Source: Candidatus Alcium sp. F082
Lineage (GTDB): Bacteria; Bacteroidota; Bacteroidia; Bacteroidales; F082
DNA length: 64,000 nucleotides
Direction: 5' to 3'
NCBI GenBank assembly: GCA_001543395.1
Contig: LPNG01000007.1
Span: forward strand, 1 to 64,000
The notes below the pieces were generated by a model. The model had not been told where the DNA came from, searched no databases, and saw only the letters and a program-made list of their open reading frames with translations. Both the position numbers and the translations under genes were made by a program. Positions 45,314 through 54,124 of the stretch are shown one piece after another (position 1 is the stretch's first letter; every line of letters begins with the position of its first letter).

Positions 45314-46819
45314 ATGAAAAACAAACATTTTACTTTGCTTGCTCTACTCGGCATCGTGTTGGCATGTTGCTCTGTTAATGCTTTCTCACAATGTGTGATC
45401 CCCATCGCCCCTGGACAGTCTTACATCGAAGATTTCCAATCGGGGGAGATGGAATGCTGGACGGTAGAGACGACGAGTTCGGCCACTTGGGCGGTGATGC
45501 AAGGTACGGGCTCCAACGTGGTGGCTTTCCAAAATGCTTCCGCTGGCGATGAGGCACGTTTGGTGTCGCCCACCTTCGACTTGACGGGTAGCAACAATGC
45601 CACCTTCAGCTTCTCATACGCCATGATGGCCCTTTATCCTCCTTACGATGAGCTCACGGTGAGTTATCGCACCTCCCCTTCCGACAGCTGGCACCAACTG
45701 GCCACTTATAGCCTCAGCGACTGGGCGAATACTTTCGATGCCTCGTTTGCGTTGGACGACCTGAGCTCTACCTTCCAGGTATCGTTCCTAGGACATTGCA
45801 ACGGCGGATACTATATCTTTGTTGACGATATTGAGATTGTCTCAGCAGGCGGTTGTGCCCGTCCTGTGAATCTGAGTGCCACCGAAATCACTACTACCAC
45901 AGCCCTTCTTGGTTGGTCGACAGTGGGCAACGAAGAGAAATGGACGATTGAATTGAACGGTCATCCGAGGACGGTCGAAGCCCAGCCTTATCTGGACGAG
46001 GATCTGGAACCGAATACCGAATACGTTTTCCGCGTCAAAGCTATTTGTGGCGAAGGGATGGAGTCGGAATGGTCGCAGCCTATCACCTTCAAGACAATGT
46101 GTGACGTTATTGTCGTGACGGACGAGCTGCCTTATTACGACGACTTTGAGGCCTTTGAAGATTTCGTGTGCTGGCGTAATGAGATCCTCTCCGGTGAGGA
46201 CGGTTGGGTGGTTGACCCCGGTTATCTCATCCCCAACAACACGGCTTTCTTCATCTGGCTGGGTGATGAGGCCATGCTCATCTCGGGCTCGTTAGACATC
46301 ACTGCCGTTACTAACCCGATACTGTCTTTCAAGCACAGGCAGCGTGCGTTGGGTCAATTTGTGGATGAGTTGTCAGTTTGGTATGCCACATCCTTAGACG
46401 ATTATTGGCATCTCCTTGGAGAATACACCTATGCCTGCGAGGACTGGGAGACCATCACCTTTGCCTTGCCCGAGGCTTCGGATTCCTATCTCATCGGCTT
46501 CAAGGCCAAGTCGAATGAGGCTGATGGCGTATATGTTGACGACGTGTATGTGGGCAACAACCCAGATGTCGGCGTCGACGAGCATGCTGCTTTGGTCGCC
46601 ACAGTCAGCCCCAATCCCACCAATGGAATAGTCACCTTGTCAGCCAATGTAGCCAAGGGCGATGTCGCAGTTTTTGACATGATGGGCAAGCAGGTGCTGA
46701 CGGCTACGGTCGTCGAAGGTCGCGCCGACATAGACCTTAGCGCTTTTGCCAAGGGTGTTTATATGGCCCGCGTCTCGAGCGAAATCGGCACGCGCACCAT
46801 CAAGTTGGTGAAGGAATAA
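45314..46819 (+). CDS. Secreted fibronectin type III / choice-of-anchor-like protein with T9SS type A sorting domain
   Basis: Signal peptide; C-terminal VSPNPTNGIVTLSANVAKGDVAVFDMMGKQVLTATVVEGRADIDLSAFAKGVYMARVSSEIGTRTIKLVKE. Confidence 0.87.
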   Translation: MKNKHFTLLALLGIVLACCSVNAFSQCVIPIAPGQSYIEDFQSGEMECWTVETTSSATWAVMQGTGSNVVAFQNASAGDEARLVSPTFDLTGSNNATFSFSYAMMALYPPYDELTVSYRTSPSDSWHQLATYSLSDWANTFDASFALDDLSSTFQVSFLGHCNGGYYIFVDDIEIVSAGGCARPVNLSATEITTTTALLGWSTVGNEEKWTIELNGHPRTVEAQPYLDEDLEPNTEYVFRVKAICGEGMESEWSQPITFKTMCDVIVVTDELPYYDDFEAFEDFVCWRNEILSGEDGWVVDPGYLIPNNTAFFIWLGDEAMLISGSLDITAVTNPILSFKHRQRALGQFVDELSVWYATSLDDYWHLLGEYTYACEDWETITFALPEASDSYLIGFKAKSNEADGVYVDDVYVGNNPDVGVDEHAALVATVSPNPTNGIVTLSANVAKGDVAVFDMMGKQVLTATVVEGRADIDLSAFAKGVYMARVSSEIGTRTIKLVKE

Positions 46820-46824
46820 TACCG

Positions 46825-48486
46825 TTAAGAGTACAAGAATCTTCTGATACTACGCTTGGGTGTCTTCTCAAACTCCTTGTCGACAAGGACGATGGAAGAC
46901 ACCTTTGAGTATGCGGGCAGCATGGCGTTCAATGCAGCGAGGTTCTCGTTCATCAACTCGTCCATGCTCTTGTCTTGCAGGTCGTATTTCTCGTCGGGAT
47001 AAACAAGGGCTACGATCTTGCCTTGGCGACCCACCACAAGCGACTCGACCACACCAGGCAGGTTGTTCACCTTGTCCTCGATCTCTTCGGGATAGATGTT
47101 CTGACCGTTGGAGCTCAGGATCATGGCTTTTGAACGACCTTTGATAAACAGCAAGCCCTTCTTGTTCAAGGTGCCGAGGTCGCCCGTGTGCAGCCAGCCC
47201 TCATCGTCGATGGCGGCACGGGTGGCTTCTTCGTTCTTGTAATAACCCATCATCACGTGTTCGCCACGGAACAGGATCTCACCGACCACATTCTCCGGGT
47301 CGGGCGAGTCGATCTTCAGCTCGTTGCGGGTGACACATGAGCCGCAGCATCCCAGCGTCTCGTTATACCAGTGTTCGTAGCAGATGAGTGGTCCGGCCTC
47401 GGTCATGCCATAGCCCACCACGAAGGGGAACTTGATGCGGCGGAACACCTTCTCCACCTCCGCGTTGATGGCAGCACCACCCGTGATGAGCCAGATGAGG
47501 TTGCCTCCGAAGGCTTCCATCAGCTGCTTGTAAATGGTCTTCTCCACGATCTTGCAGAGCAAGGGCGTATGCCACAGGAACTTCACCATGGGTTTGTTCA
47601 AGGCTGGGAAGATCTTCGCTTTGAAGATTTTCTCGAGCACCAACGGCACGGTGAGGATCATATAGGGTTTGGTCTCTTTGTAGGCCTTCAGTAGTACCGA
47701 CGGTGAAGGCGTCTTGCTTAGGAAATAGACATGGCAGCCGCCAGCAATTTGGTAAAGGAACTCGATCGTCATGCCGAACATATGGGAAAGGGGGAGCATG
47801 CACACTTCGGTCCAGCCGGCATGGTTGGGGATGGTCTCCTGGCTGTATTGCACGTTGGCAGAGATGGCGCGATACGACAACATGACGCCCTTAGGCGCGC
47901 TGGTGGTGCCTGAGGTGTAGTTGATGATCATCAGCTCATCGAGGTTGTCGGTGGGCAGGTTGACATCCGCCTTGGTGAAGCCGTTGGGGTATCTTTCGTT
48001 GAAGAGCTTTTCAGCGTCTTCTTTGACGGTATTCAGTTGCTCGTCTTTGGTATAAAGGACACGAAACTGTTCCGTTCCGATGGCGATTTGTATGTTAGGC
48101 ATCTTGTCGGGATGGAGTCGTTTCCATACCGCGGGACCGACGAAGATGGCTTTGGCGTCGGAGTGGGTGACGAGGTTCTCGATGTCGCTCTCGACGAAGG
48201 CATCCATGATGGATACTACCACACCACGGTTGGCGGCGATAGCCAGGAAGGCGATGGCCCAGTTGGCGCAGTTCTTCGAGCAGATGGCGATCTTGTCGCC
48301 TGCTTTCAAGCCTGCCACTTCGAGCATGGCCTGTACCTGCATCATCTTGGTGCCCATCTCACCGTAGGTATAACTCGTGACGTCGTCGTAGTCGGTCAGA
48401 GCGGGTTCGTCCCAGTTTTTAGGAAGGTTCTCGTTGAAATATTCAAAGAAATGCTTAGTGGGTGCTAAAGGTTTTGTTGCTTTCAT
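46825..48486 (-). CDS. AMP-binding protein / long-chain fatty acid--CoA ligase
   Basis: INYTSGTTSAPKGVMLSYR, GYGMTEAGPLICYE, GWLHTGDLGTLNKKGLLFIKGRSKAMILSSNGQNIYPEEIE. Confidence 0.93.
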   Translation of the reverse strand: MKATKPLAPTKHFFEYFNENLPKNWDEPALTDYDDVTSYTYGEMGTKMMQVQAMLEVAGLKAGDKIAICSKNCANWAIAFLAIAANRGVVVSIMDAFVESDIENLVTHSDAKAIFVGPAVWKRLHPDKMPNIQIAIGTEQFRVLYTKDEQLNTVKEDAEKLFNERYPNGFTKADVNLPTDNLDELMIINYTSGTTSAPKGVMLSYRAISANVQYSQETIPNHAGWTEVCMLPLSHMFGMTIEFLYQIAGGCHVYFLSKTPSPSVLLKAYKETKPYMILTVPLVLEKIFKAKIFPALNKPMVKFLWHTPLLCKIVEKTIYKQLMEAFGGNLIWLITGGAAINAEVEKVFRRIKFPFVVGYGMTEAGPLICYEHWYNETLGCCGSCVTRNELKIDSPDPENVVGEILFRGEHVMMGYYKNEEATRAAIDDEGWLHTGDLGTLNKKGLLFIKGRSKAMILSSNGQNIYPEEIEDKVNNLPGVVESLVVGRQGKIVALVYPDEKYDLQDKSMDELMNENLAALNAMLPAYSKVSSIVLVDKEFEKTPKRSIRRFLYS

Positions 48487-48601
48487 AGTATGATGATTGA
48501 AAATTTGAAAGTGCAAAGATAAGAAATGTTTTGTTTTGTTGAAAAAAGTATTGTGTTTTGTGAGGCGAAGCACTACTTTTGCCCATGAAATGCAAAAGAC
48601 A

Positions 48602-50830
48602 ATGAAACGCACACATCTCATCGCAGCACTTTTGCTGTGGCCTCTTTTCCTCTGCGCTCAAAGCGCTATTGACTACACCCAATACGTGAACCCTTTCATC
48701 GGCACGCAGACCGACGAGACGGGCGCCCTCAGCGGCAGTACATTTCCCGGTGCCACGATGCCACAAGGCATGGTGCAACTGAGCCCCGAGACGGAACAAA
48801 TGGTGACTTGGGACCCTTGCTCGGGCTACGACTACAACAAAGATGTTATCTATGGTTTCACCCATACCCACCTCAGCGGCACGGGTTGCACCGACCTCAT
48901 CGATGTGAGCCTGATGCCTTTGTGCAGCGCGGTGACGCCAGAGCAGTTGAAGGCCGCCGACTTTGGGCAACATTATAGTCATGATAAGGAATCGGCAAGG
49001 CCTGGGTATTATCAAGTGCTGTTGCAGGAGAGTGGCGTGAATGTGGAACTCTCGGCTACCACGCGCACGGGCATCCATCGCTATACTTTTCCCGAGGGCC
49101 AGCCGCAGAGTGTCGTCCTCGATCTCGACCGAGGCACTTTCCGTGGCGAAGCCTATTACTCGAAACGCCGCACTTACGACGTGATTCAAGCACAGATTCG
49201 CCTCGTCGACGACCACACAATCGAAGGCTATCGCGTCGTCACAGGTTGGGCCAAGATGCGCAAAGTGTATTTTCGCGCTGAGTTTTCCAAACCTTTCAGT
49301 CAGCGCTTGCTGATGAACGGTGGGTTAAATGTCGGCAACAGCGATGTGGTGAATGGCAGAACACTGAGGGCGGCATTGAACTTCAACCCAGCCGATGGCC
49401 GGGAGTTGATGATAAAAGTCGCCATTTCGCCTGTAGATAACGAAGGCGCAAGGAAAAACATGCTGGCCGAAGCCCCAAGCTGGGATTTTGACGGCTATGT
49501 CAAAGCTGCCCACGACATTTGGCAGCGTGAGCTCAGCCGCATCGACATTGAAGGCACTGACGAGCAAAAGACCATCTTCTACACGGGTCTTTACCATGTG
49601 CTGATGCAGCCTAACACCATGAGCGACGTGGACGGTCGCTACATGACCACCAACTTCGAAATCAAGCAGATGCCTAAGGGACAAACGTATCACAGCACAT
49701 TTAGTTTGTGGGATACCTTCCGCGCTGCACATCCGCTGTATACGCTCATTGCGCCCGACATTGCTGCGCAGTTTGTGAGAGATATGGTGCTGCACCATCA
49801 GACCTACGGCTACCTGCCCATTTGGGACCTTTGGGGACAAGACAACTACTGTATGATTGGGAATCACGCCATCCCTGTGCTCGCCGATGCTATCATGGCC
49901 GAGATTCCAGGTATCGATGTTGAAGCGGCTTATCAGGCCATGGTCGAGAGCAGCACACGAAGCCACTTCAACTCACCGTTTGAAATCTGGGAGCAATATG
50001 GTTACCTACCGCAGACCTTTCAGGACGAGAGCGTCAGCATCACCATGGAACAGGCTTTCGACGACGCCTGTGTGGCTTTGGTGGCCAAGAAACTTGGCAA
50101 AATGGACGACTACGAGCGTTTCTATCGTCGCAGCATGTTCTACAAAAACCTCTTTGACCCCGAAACGGGCTTTTTCCGTCCGAAAGATGAGAAAGGCAAT
50201 TGGATGGAGGGCTTCGATCCGTTGTCGTACGAACAACCTTGTTTTGTGGAAGGCAATGCCTGGCAATATATGTGGTTCGTCCCGCAAGACCCACAAGGGC
50301 TTATCGACCTCTTTGGTGGCAAGAAAGGCTTCTTGAAGAAACTCGACGAGAACTTCAGCCTCACTGCCACTAGTGGCGAAGTCAATGGCAATGCCAGTGG
50401 TTTCATCGGGCAATACGCACATGGCAACGAGCCGAGTCATCATACCGTTTATCTCTACAACTTTGCGGGCAAGCCTGAGCGCACACAGGAGTTGGTGGAG
50501 CAGGTGAGGAGCGAGTTCTATCGCGCCACGCCTTGCGGCTATGCCGGCAACGACGACTGCGGCCAGATGTCGGCTTGGTATATTTTCTCAAGTCTTGGCT
50601 TCTATCCTTTCCATGCGGGTTCGGCAGAATATGTCATCGGCACGCCGTTGTTCACCAAAGCCACTTTGCATTTGGAAAACGGGAATGACTTTGTCATTAC
50701 TGCCAAGAACAAGACACCCGAACGCATCCATGTCAAGACCGTAAAGTTGAACGGAAAGCCGATAAAGGATTACAAGATTAGCCACCAACAAATCATGGCT
50801 GGAGGAATGCTGGAGTTCAAGATGAAGTAA
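48602..50830 (+). CDS. GH92 family glycosyl hydrolase (alpha-mannosidase-like)
   Basis: YVNPFIGTQ, FPGATMPQGMVQLSPET, GFTHTHLSGTGC, GNDDCGQMSAWYIFSSLGFYPFHAGSAEYVIGTPLF. Confidence 0.94.
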   Translation: MKRTHLIAALLLWPLFLCAQSAIDYTQYVNPFIGTQTDETGALSGSTFPGATMPQGMVQLSPETEQMVTWDPCSGYDYNKDVIYGFTHTHLSGTGCTDLIDVSLMPLCSAVTPEQLKAADFGQHYSHDKESARPGYYQVLLQESGVNVELSATTRTGIHRYTFPEGQPQSVVLDLDRGTFRGEAYYSKRRTYDVIQAQIRLVDDHTIEGYRVVTGWAKMRKVYFRAEFSKPFSQRLLMNGGLNVGNSDVVNGRTLRAALNFNPADGRELMIKVAISPVDNEGARKNMLAEAPSWDFDGYVKAAHDIWQRELSRIDIEGTDEQKTIFYTGLYHVLMQPNTMSDVDGRYMTTNFEIKQMPKGQTYHSTFSLWDTFRAAHPLYTLIAPDIAAQFVRDMVLHHQTYGYLPIWDLWGQDNYCMIGNHAIPVLADAIMAEIPGIDVEAAYQAMVESSTRSHFNSPFEIWEQYGYLPQTFQDESVSITMEQAFDDACVALVAKKLGKMDDYERFYRRSMFYKNLFDPETGFFRPKDEKGNWMEGFDPLSYEQPCFVEGNAWQYMWFVPQDPQGLIDLFGGKKGFLKKLDENFSLTATSGEVNGNASGFIGQYAHGNEPSHHTVYLYNFAGKPERTQELVEQVRSEFYRATPCGYAGNDDCGQMSAWYIFSSLGFYPFHAGSAEYVIGTPLFTKATLHLENGNDFVITAKNKTPERIHVKTVKLNGKPIKDYKISHQQIMAGGMLEFKMK

Positions 50831-51401
50831 GGCTTTCCGCTGCCATAGCAGCAGGCGTTTCCTGAACATCGTAAGGTACCACCTTCGGTTGGTGCAAGGC
50901 CAAGAAATGCTCGTTGAGCATCAGTTCCACACGCAGCATCGTCTCCTCGATGCGCTTGGGCGTCAGTTGGCATTCCCATACCACGATGACTTGCCAGCCG
51001 TTGTCGTGTAGCACTTGGTAGTTCTGCTGGTCGCGCTCCTGGTTCCTTTTGATCTTGTTCACCCAAAACTCGCGATTTGTCTGCGGAATCTTACAGCACT
51101 GCGAACTATCTACTTTCAACACTCCACTTTCCACTTCCAACTGACTCTCAACTCTCAACCCTAAACTCTCAACTCCGAAATGAACGAAGTGACCATGCCA
51201 GAAACAACCATTCACAAAAATCGCCGTCCGATACCGCCGCATGACGATGTCAGGTTTGCCCGGCACGCTCTTCACGTTGAGACGATAGCGGTAGCCGTGC
51301 CGCCACAGCCATTGCCTTACCTTCAGCTCGGGCTTGGTGCCTTTGCCGTGGATGCGCGACATGCAGTAATGCCGCTGAGTGGGAGTCATCTTGTCAGTCA
51401 T
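50817..51401 (-). CDS. vsr: Very short patch repair endonuclease
   Basis: PTQRHYCMSRIHGKGTKPELKVRQWLWRHGYRYRLNVKSVPGKPDIVMRRYRTAIFVNGCFWHGH; PQTNREFWVNKI. Confidence 0.93.
   Translation of the reverse strand: MTDKMTPTQRHYCMSRIHGKGTKPELKVRQWLWRHGYRYRLNVKSVPGKPDIVMRRYRTAIFVNGCFWHGHFVHFGVESLGLRVESQLEVESGVLKVDSSQCCKIPQTNREFWVNKIKRNQERDQQNYQVLHDNGWQVIVVWECQLTPKRIEETMLRVELMLNEHFLALHQPKVVPYDVQETPAAMAAESLTSS
51099..51176. repeat. Low-complexity dispersed-type repeat inserted in vsr
   Basis: CTCAACTCTCAACCCTAAACTCTCAACT and CACTCCACTTTCCACTTCCAACT units; encodes GVESLGLRVESQLEVESGVLKVDSSQ. Confidence 0.75.
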
Positions 51402-52066
51402 GGCAGTAGCAATTGGTGTAGTTCTTCAGCGGTTTCTACTACTATCTGAGGTTCGGTCCCTGAGCCCGTCGAAGGGCCGATTTTCATATCACGATACCCC
51501 CAATTGACTGCGATGCCCATGATGCCGCCGTTGGCAGCAGTCTCCATGTCGGTGTCGGAGTCGCCGACCATGACGGCATCCGTCTTTTCGACACCCGCCT
51601 TGCGCAGCACCTCGCCGACGATTTCAGGGTCAGGCTTGAGCGGAAAGTCGGGGCGACCGCCCAGGACCGCCACAAAGGGAATCTCGGAGAAGAACTCCTT
51701 GATGAGGTGTTCAGTGCCTTCTTGGAATTTGTTGGAGGCGACGGCCAGCATCACGCCTTCTTGGTGCAGTTTGGTTAAGAGATCGTGTATCCCAGCAAAA
51801 GGCTTTGTGTATGTGTCGATATGGGTAATGTAGTAAGCTCTGAAGTCGTTGTAGGCGGCGTCCACCATGTCGTCGTCCTTATGGCCGACAGGTAAAGCCT
51901 TTCGCATCAGGTTGCGGGCGCCGTGGCCGACCATAGCCATGACTTCGTCGCGTGTAAAGGTCGGGAAGCCTCTCAGGCTCATGGCGTGGTTGACGGCCTC
52001 CTTGAGGTCGTCGATGGTGTCGAGAAGCGTGCCGTCGAGGTCGAAGATCGCTAGTTTGGATTTCAT
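51398..52066 (-). CDS. HAD family hydrolase (phosphoglycolate phosphatase-like)
   Basis: MKSKLAIFDLDGTLLDTIDDL; MVGDSDTDMETAANG. Confidence 0.92.
   Translation of the reverse strand: MKSKLAIFDLDGTLLDTIDDLKEAVNHAMSLRGFPTFTRDEVMAMVGHGARNLMRKALPVGHKDDDMVDAAYNDFRAYYITHIDTYTKPFAGIHDLLTKLHQEGVMLAVASNKFQEGTEHLIKEFFSEIPFVAVLGGRPDFPLKPDPEIVGEVLRKAGVEKTDAVMVGDSDTDMETAANGGIMGIAVNWGYRDMKIGPSTGSGTEPQIVVETAEELHQLLLP
51455..51480. repeat. Dispersed element GGTCCCTGAGCCCGTCGAAGGGCCGA in CDS
   Basis: 25/26 identical to 44679-44704; encodes IGPSTGSGTE in the other orientation. Confidence 0.85.
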
Positions 52067-52145
52067 GAGAGGGAATTTCAGAATGTTAATTACAAACTTT
52101 TTAACATAAGTTTCTGATTGAGAGGTACAAAAGTAAATAAAATTC

Positions 52146-52289
52146 TCAAAAGTTATTAGAAAAATTCTCAATTCTACTTTTTGCTATTCTTGCTAGAATA
52201 CAGCCTGCGGGCAGAAAGATGAGCAGACCCAAAATGATGACGCCAAGGAGGAATTTCGTTATCGCTTGAAAAAACAAGTTTGATTTCAT
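52146..52289 (-). pseudogene. N-terminal remnant of an isoprenylcysteine/phospholipid methyltransferase-like membrane protein
   Basis: MKSNLFFQAITKFLLGVIILGLLIFLPAGCILARIAKSRIENFSNNF*; stops after the first TM. Confidence 0.5.
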
Positions 52290-52312
52290 CAGAATAGTAT
52301 TGTTTCAGCGTA

Positions 52313-53713
52313 TCACTTGCTGAGTTGCTTCACTGGGAAGGTGAAATAGGTGTCGGGGAACGGTTCGTTTTTCAAGGTGAAGTGCCACCATTCCTCGTCG
52401 ATAGCCTTGAAGCCGTGGCGTAGCATGGCATCACGCAAGATCATGCGGTTGTGGAACTGCTCGGCGGTGATGCGGCCGTTGCCTATGTATTGTCCTGTCT
52501 CAGGGTTGCCTCCGAAATCGGGATGGCTTTCCAGACCAAACCAATCGAAGGTGCCGCCCATGTCGACTTCTTTTTCCGTAGCCATGTCGAAGAGGGTCAG
52601 GTCGACGGTGGAGCCACGGGTGTGGCCACTTCTCCTGGCGATATAGCCCAACTCGAAGAGGCTGTCGCGAGGCACTTCGGGATAGAAATAGGACTTCATG
52701 AGTGTATCGCTGACGTCGGCGCCCCAACGCATGAAGTGGTCGACGGCGCATTGCGGACGGTAGGCATCGAAGATCTTCAGGCGGTAGCCTTGTTGTTTCA
52801 GGTCGTCGCTAACGGCACGAAGGCTGTCGGCGGCCTGTCGGGTGAGCAGTGCGACGGGCTCCAGATAGCCGTCCACACGTGTTCCGACGAAGTTATAGGT
52901 GCTATGGTAACGGATCTCCAAGATGGCGTCGGGGACGACATCGGTGATGTTCACGAACTGGCTTGCGTCGTCGGTGGGTGCCAGTTTTCCTGTCAGCCAC
53001 TGAAACTCGTTGCGTGCTTTCTCGAGCTGTGTCAAAAACTCTGGGCTGGTGTGCAGTCGGCTCACGCCGATGGCAGCGCAGAGGCGGCTGGCGTCGACGT
53101 CGCTCTGCCAGTGGGCGCCTGCGATGACACGGCTCTCGCCATACATATAGCCTCGCGCCATGATGGTGTCGGCATTGTCGGGGTTGATCTCGGAGAGCAG
53201 TAAGGCGGTGGCATAGCCACGCTGGCTGTGGCCGGAGGGGTAGGATCCTTCGCCCGACAGTTCCACTTCCTCGTATCTCGTGAGCATGTGTTCATGGAAA
53301 CGCTCGAACGGACGCTTGCGGTGGTAGAAAGCCTTCGGCTTGACGCGTGTCGCGTCGATGGTGGAGAGGCTGTTGATCAAGAGCTTATAGATCTCGGGAG
53401 TGCCTTCCTTAGTGATTTCGAGGCCGAAGGGCACTTTGAACACGGCAAAGAGCGAGTCGTAGTTCCACACGGCATCTTGGAAGACGAGGGCGGCGCGTTC
53501 AGGGTCGTTACGTTGCTGCTTGCCCCACATGTAGTGCATGATGTCGTTGGCGAAGTCGTTCCCGAGGGTATCCGGCGGTGGGGGCAGGCATTTGATGAGG
53601 TCAGGCATCTCTTCGGCGCTGAAATACAGCGTGACACCGTTGTCTTGTGCTCGAGTAACAAGGTTGCCGCAGAACAGGATGGCGGCGATGAGGAATAGGT
53701 GGAGGTGTTTCAT
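52313..53713 (-). CDS. PAP2-type acid phosphatase fused to VanX-type D-Ala-D-Ala dipeptidase
   Basis: 466 aa; KRPFERF, YPSGHSQRGYATALLLSE, SRVIAGAHWQSDVDA; then RSGHTRGSTVDLTL and EEWWHF. Confidence 0.87.
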   Translation of the reverse strand: MKHLHLFLIAAILFCGNLVTRAQDNGVTLYFSAEEMPDLIKCLPPPPDTLGNDFANDIMHYMWGKQQRNDPERAALVFQDAVWNYDSLFAVFKVPFGLEITKEGTPEIYKLLINSLSTIDATRVKPKAFYHRKRPFERFHEHMLTRYEEVELSGEGSYPSGHSQRGYATALLLSEINPDNADTIMARGYMYGESRVIAGAHWQSDVDASRLCAAIGVSRLHTSPEFLTQLEKARNEFQWLTGKLAPTDDASQFVNITDVVPDAILEIRYHSTYNFVGTRVDGYLEPVALLTRQAADSLRAVSDDLKQQGYRLKIFDAYRPQCAVDHFMRWGADVSDTLMKSYFYPEVPRDSLFELGYIARRSGHTRGSTVDLTLFDMATEKEVDMGGTFDWFGLESHPDFGGNPETGQYIGNGRITAEQFHNRMILRDAMLRHGFKAIDEEWWHFTLKNEPFPDTYFTFPVKQLSK

Positions 53714-53726
53714 ATTTTGGTGGTTT

Positions 53727-53882
53727 TTATTTGTTCTTGTTGAGGATGATGAGTGCTGCGATGACGCCCGGTACCCAGCCGCAGAGCGTGAGCAGAAGCA
53801 CGATGAGCATCGACCCGCAGCCGCGGTCGATCACCGCCAGCGGCGGGAAGATAATGGCTAGGATGACTTGGAGGCAGGACAT
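53727..53882 (-). CDS. YqaE/Pmp3 family membrane protein
   Basis: MSCLQVILAIIFPPLAVIDRGCGSMLIVLLLTLCGWVPGVIAALIILNKNK. Confidence 0.85.
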   Translation of the reverse strand: MSCLQVILAIIFPPLAVIDRGCGSMLIVLLLTLCGWVPGVIAALIILNKNK

Positions 53883-53952
53883 AATAGTGGTAAAGTTTTT
53901 ATTATTGATTATTTATGGCATTGGTTATTCTGCAAATAATACATCATTTTTT

Positions 53953-54047
53953 TATTTTACTTTATGCATAAATAGTAAAATACGCCCCATTTTTATTTTA
54001 CTTTCCGTGTTAAAAGTAAAATAACGGATTGCGCTATTTTACTTTTA
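53953..54047. repeat. Palindromic array TATTTTACTTT...AGTAAAATA, exact 41-bp period
   Basis: Starts at 53953, 53994, 54035; the first two are inverted repeats, the third a half site. Confidence 0.75.
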
Positions 54048-54071
54048 GGTCACATTCTTATAAGTGTTTGT

Positions 54072-54122
54072 TCCCGCCAGCGGCGGGAAGATAATGGATA
54101 GGGTGGCTTGGAGGAGGAACAT
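54072..54122 (-). pseudogene. Partial duplicate of the yqaE/pmp3 5' end
   Basis: MFLLQATLSIIFPPLAG vs MSCLQVILAIIFPPLAV; DNA CGCCAGCGGCGGGAAGATAATGG shared. Confidence 0.65.
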
Positions 54123-54124
54123 AT

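Noticed and set aside
53953-54047. CRISPR remnant
   Set aside because: Only 2.5 units, 41-bp period, palindromic AT-rich core, no cas genes
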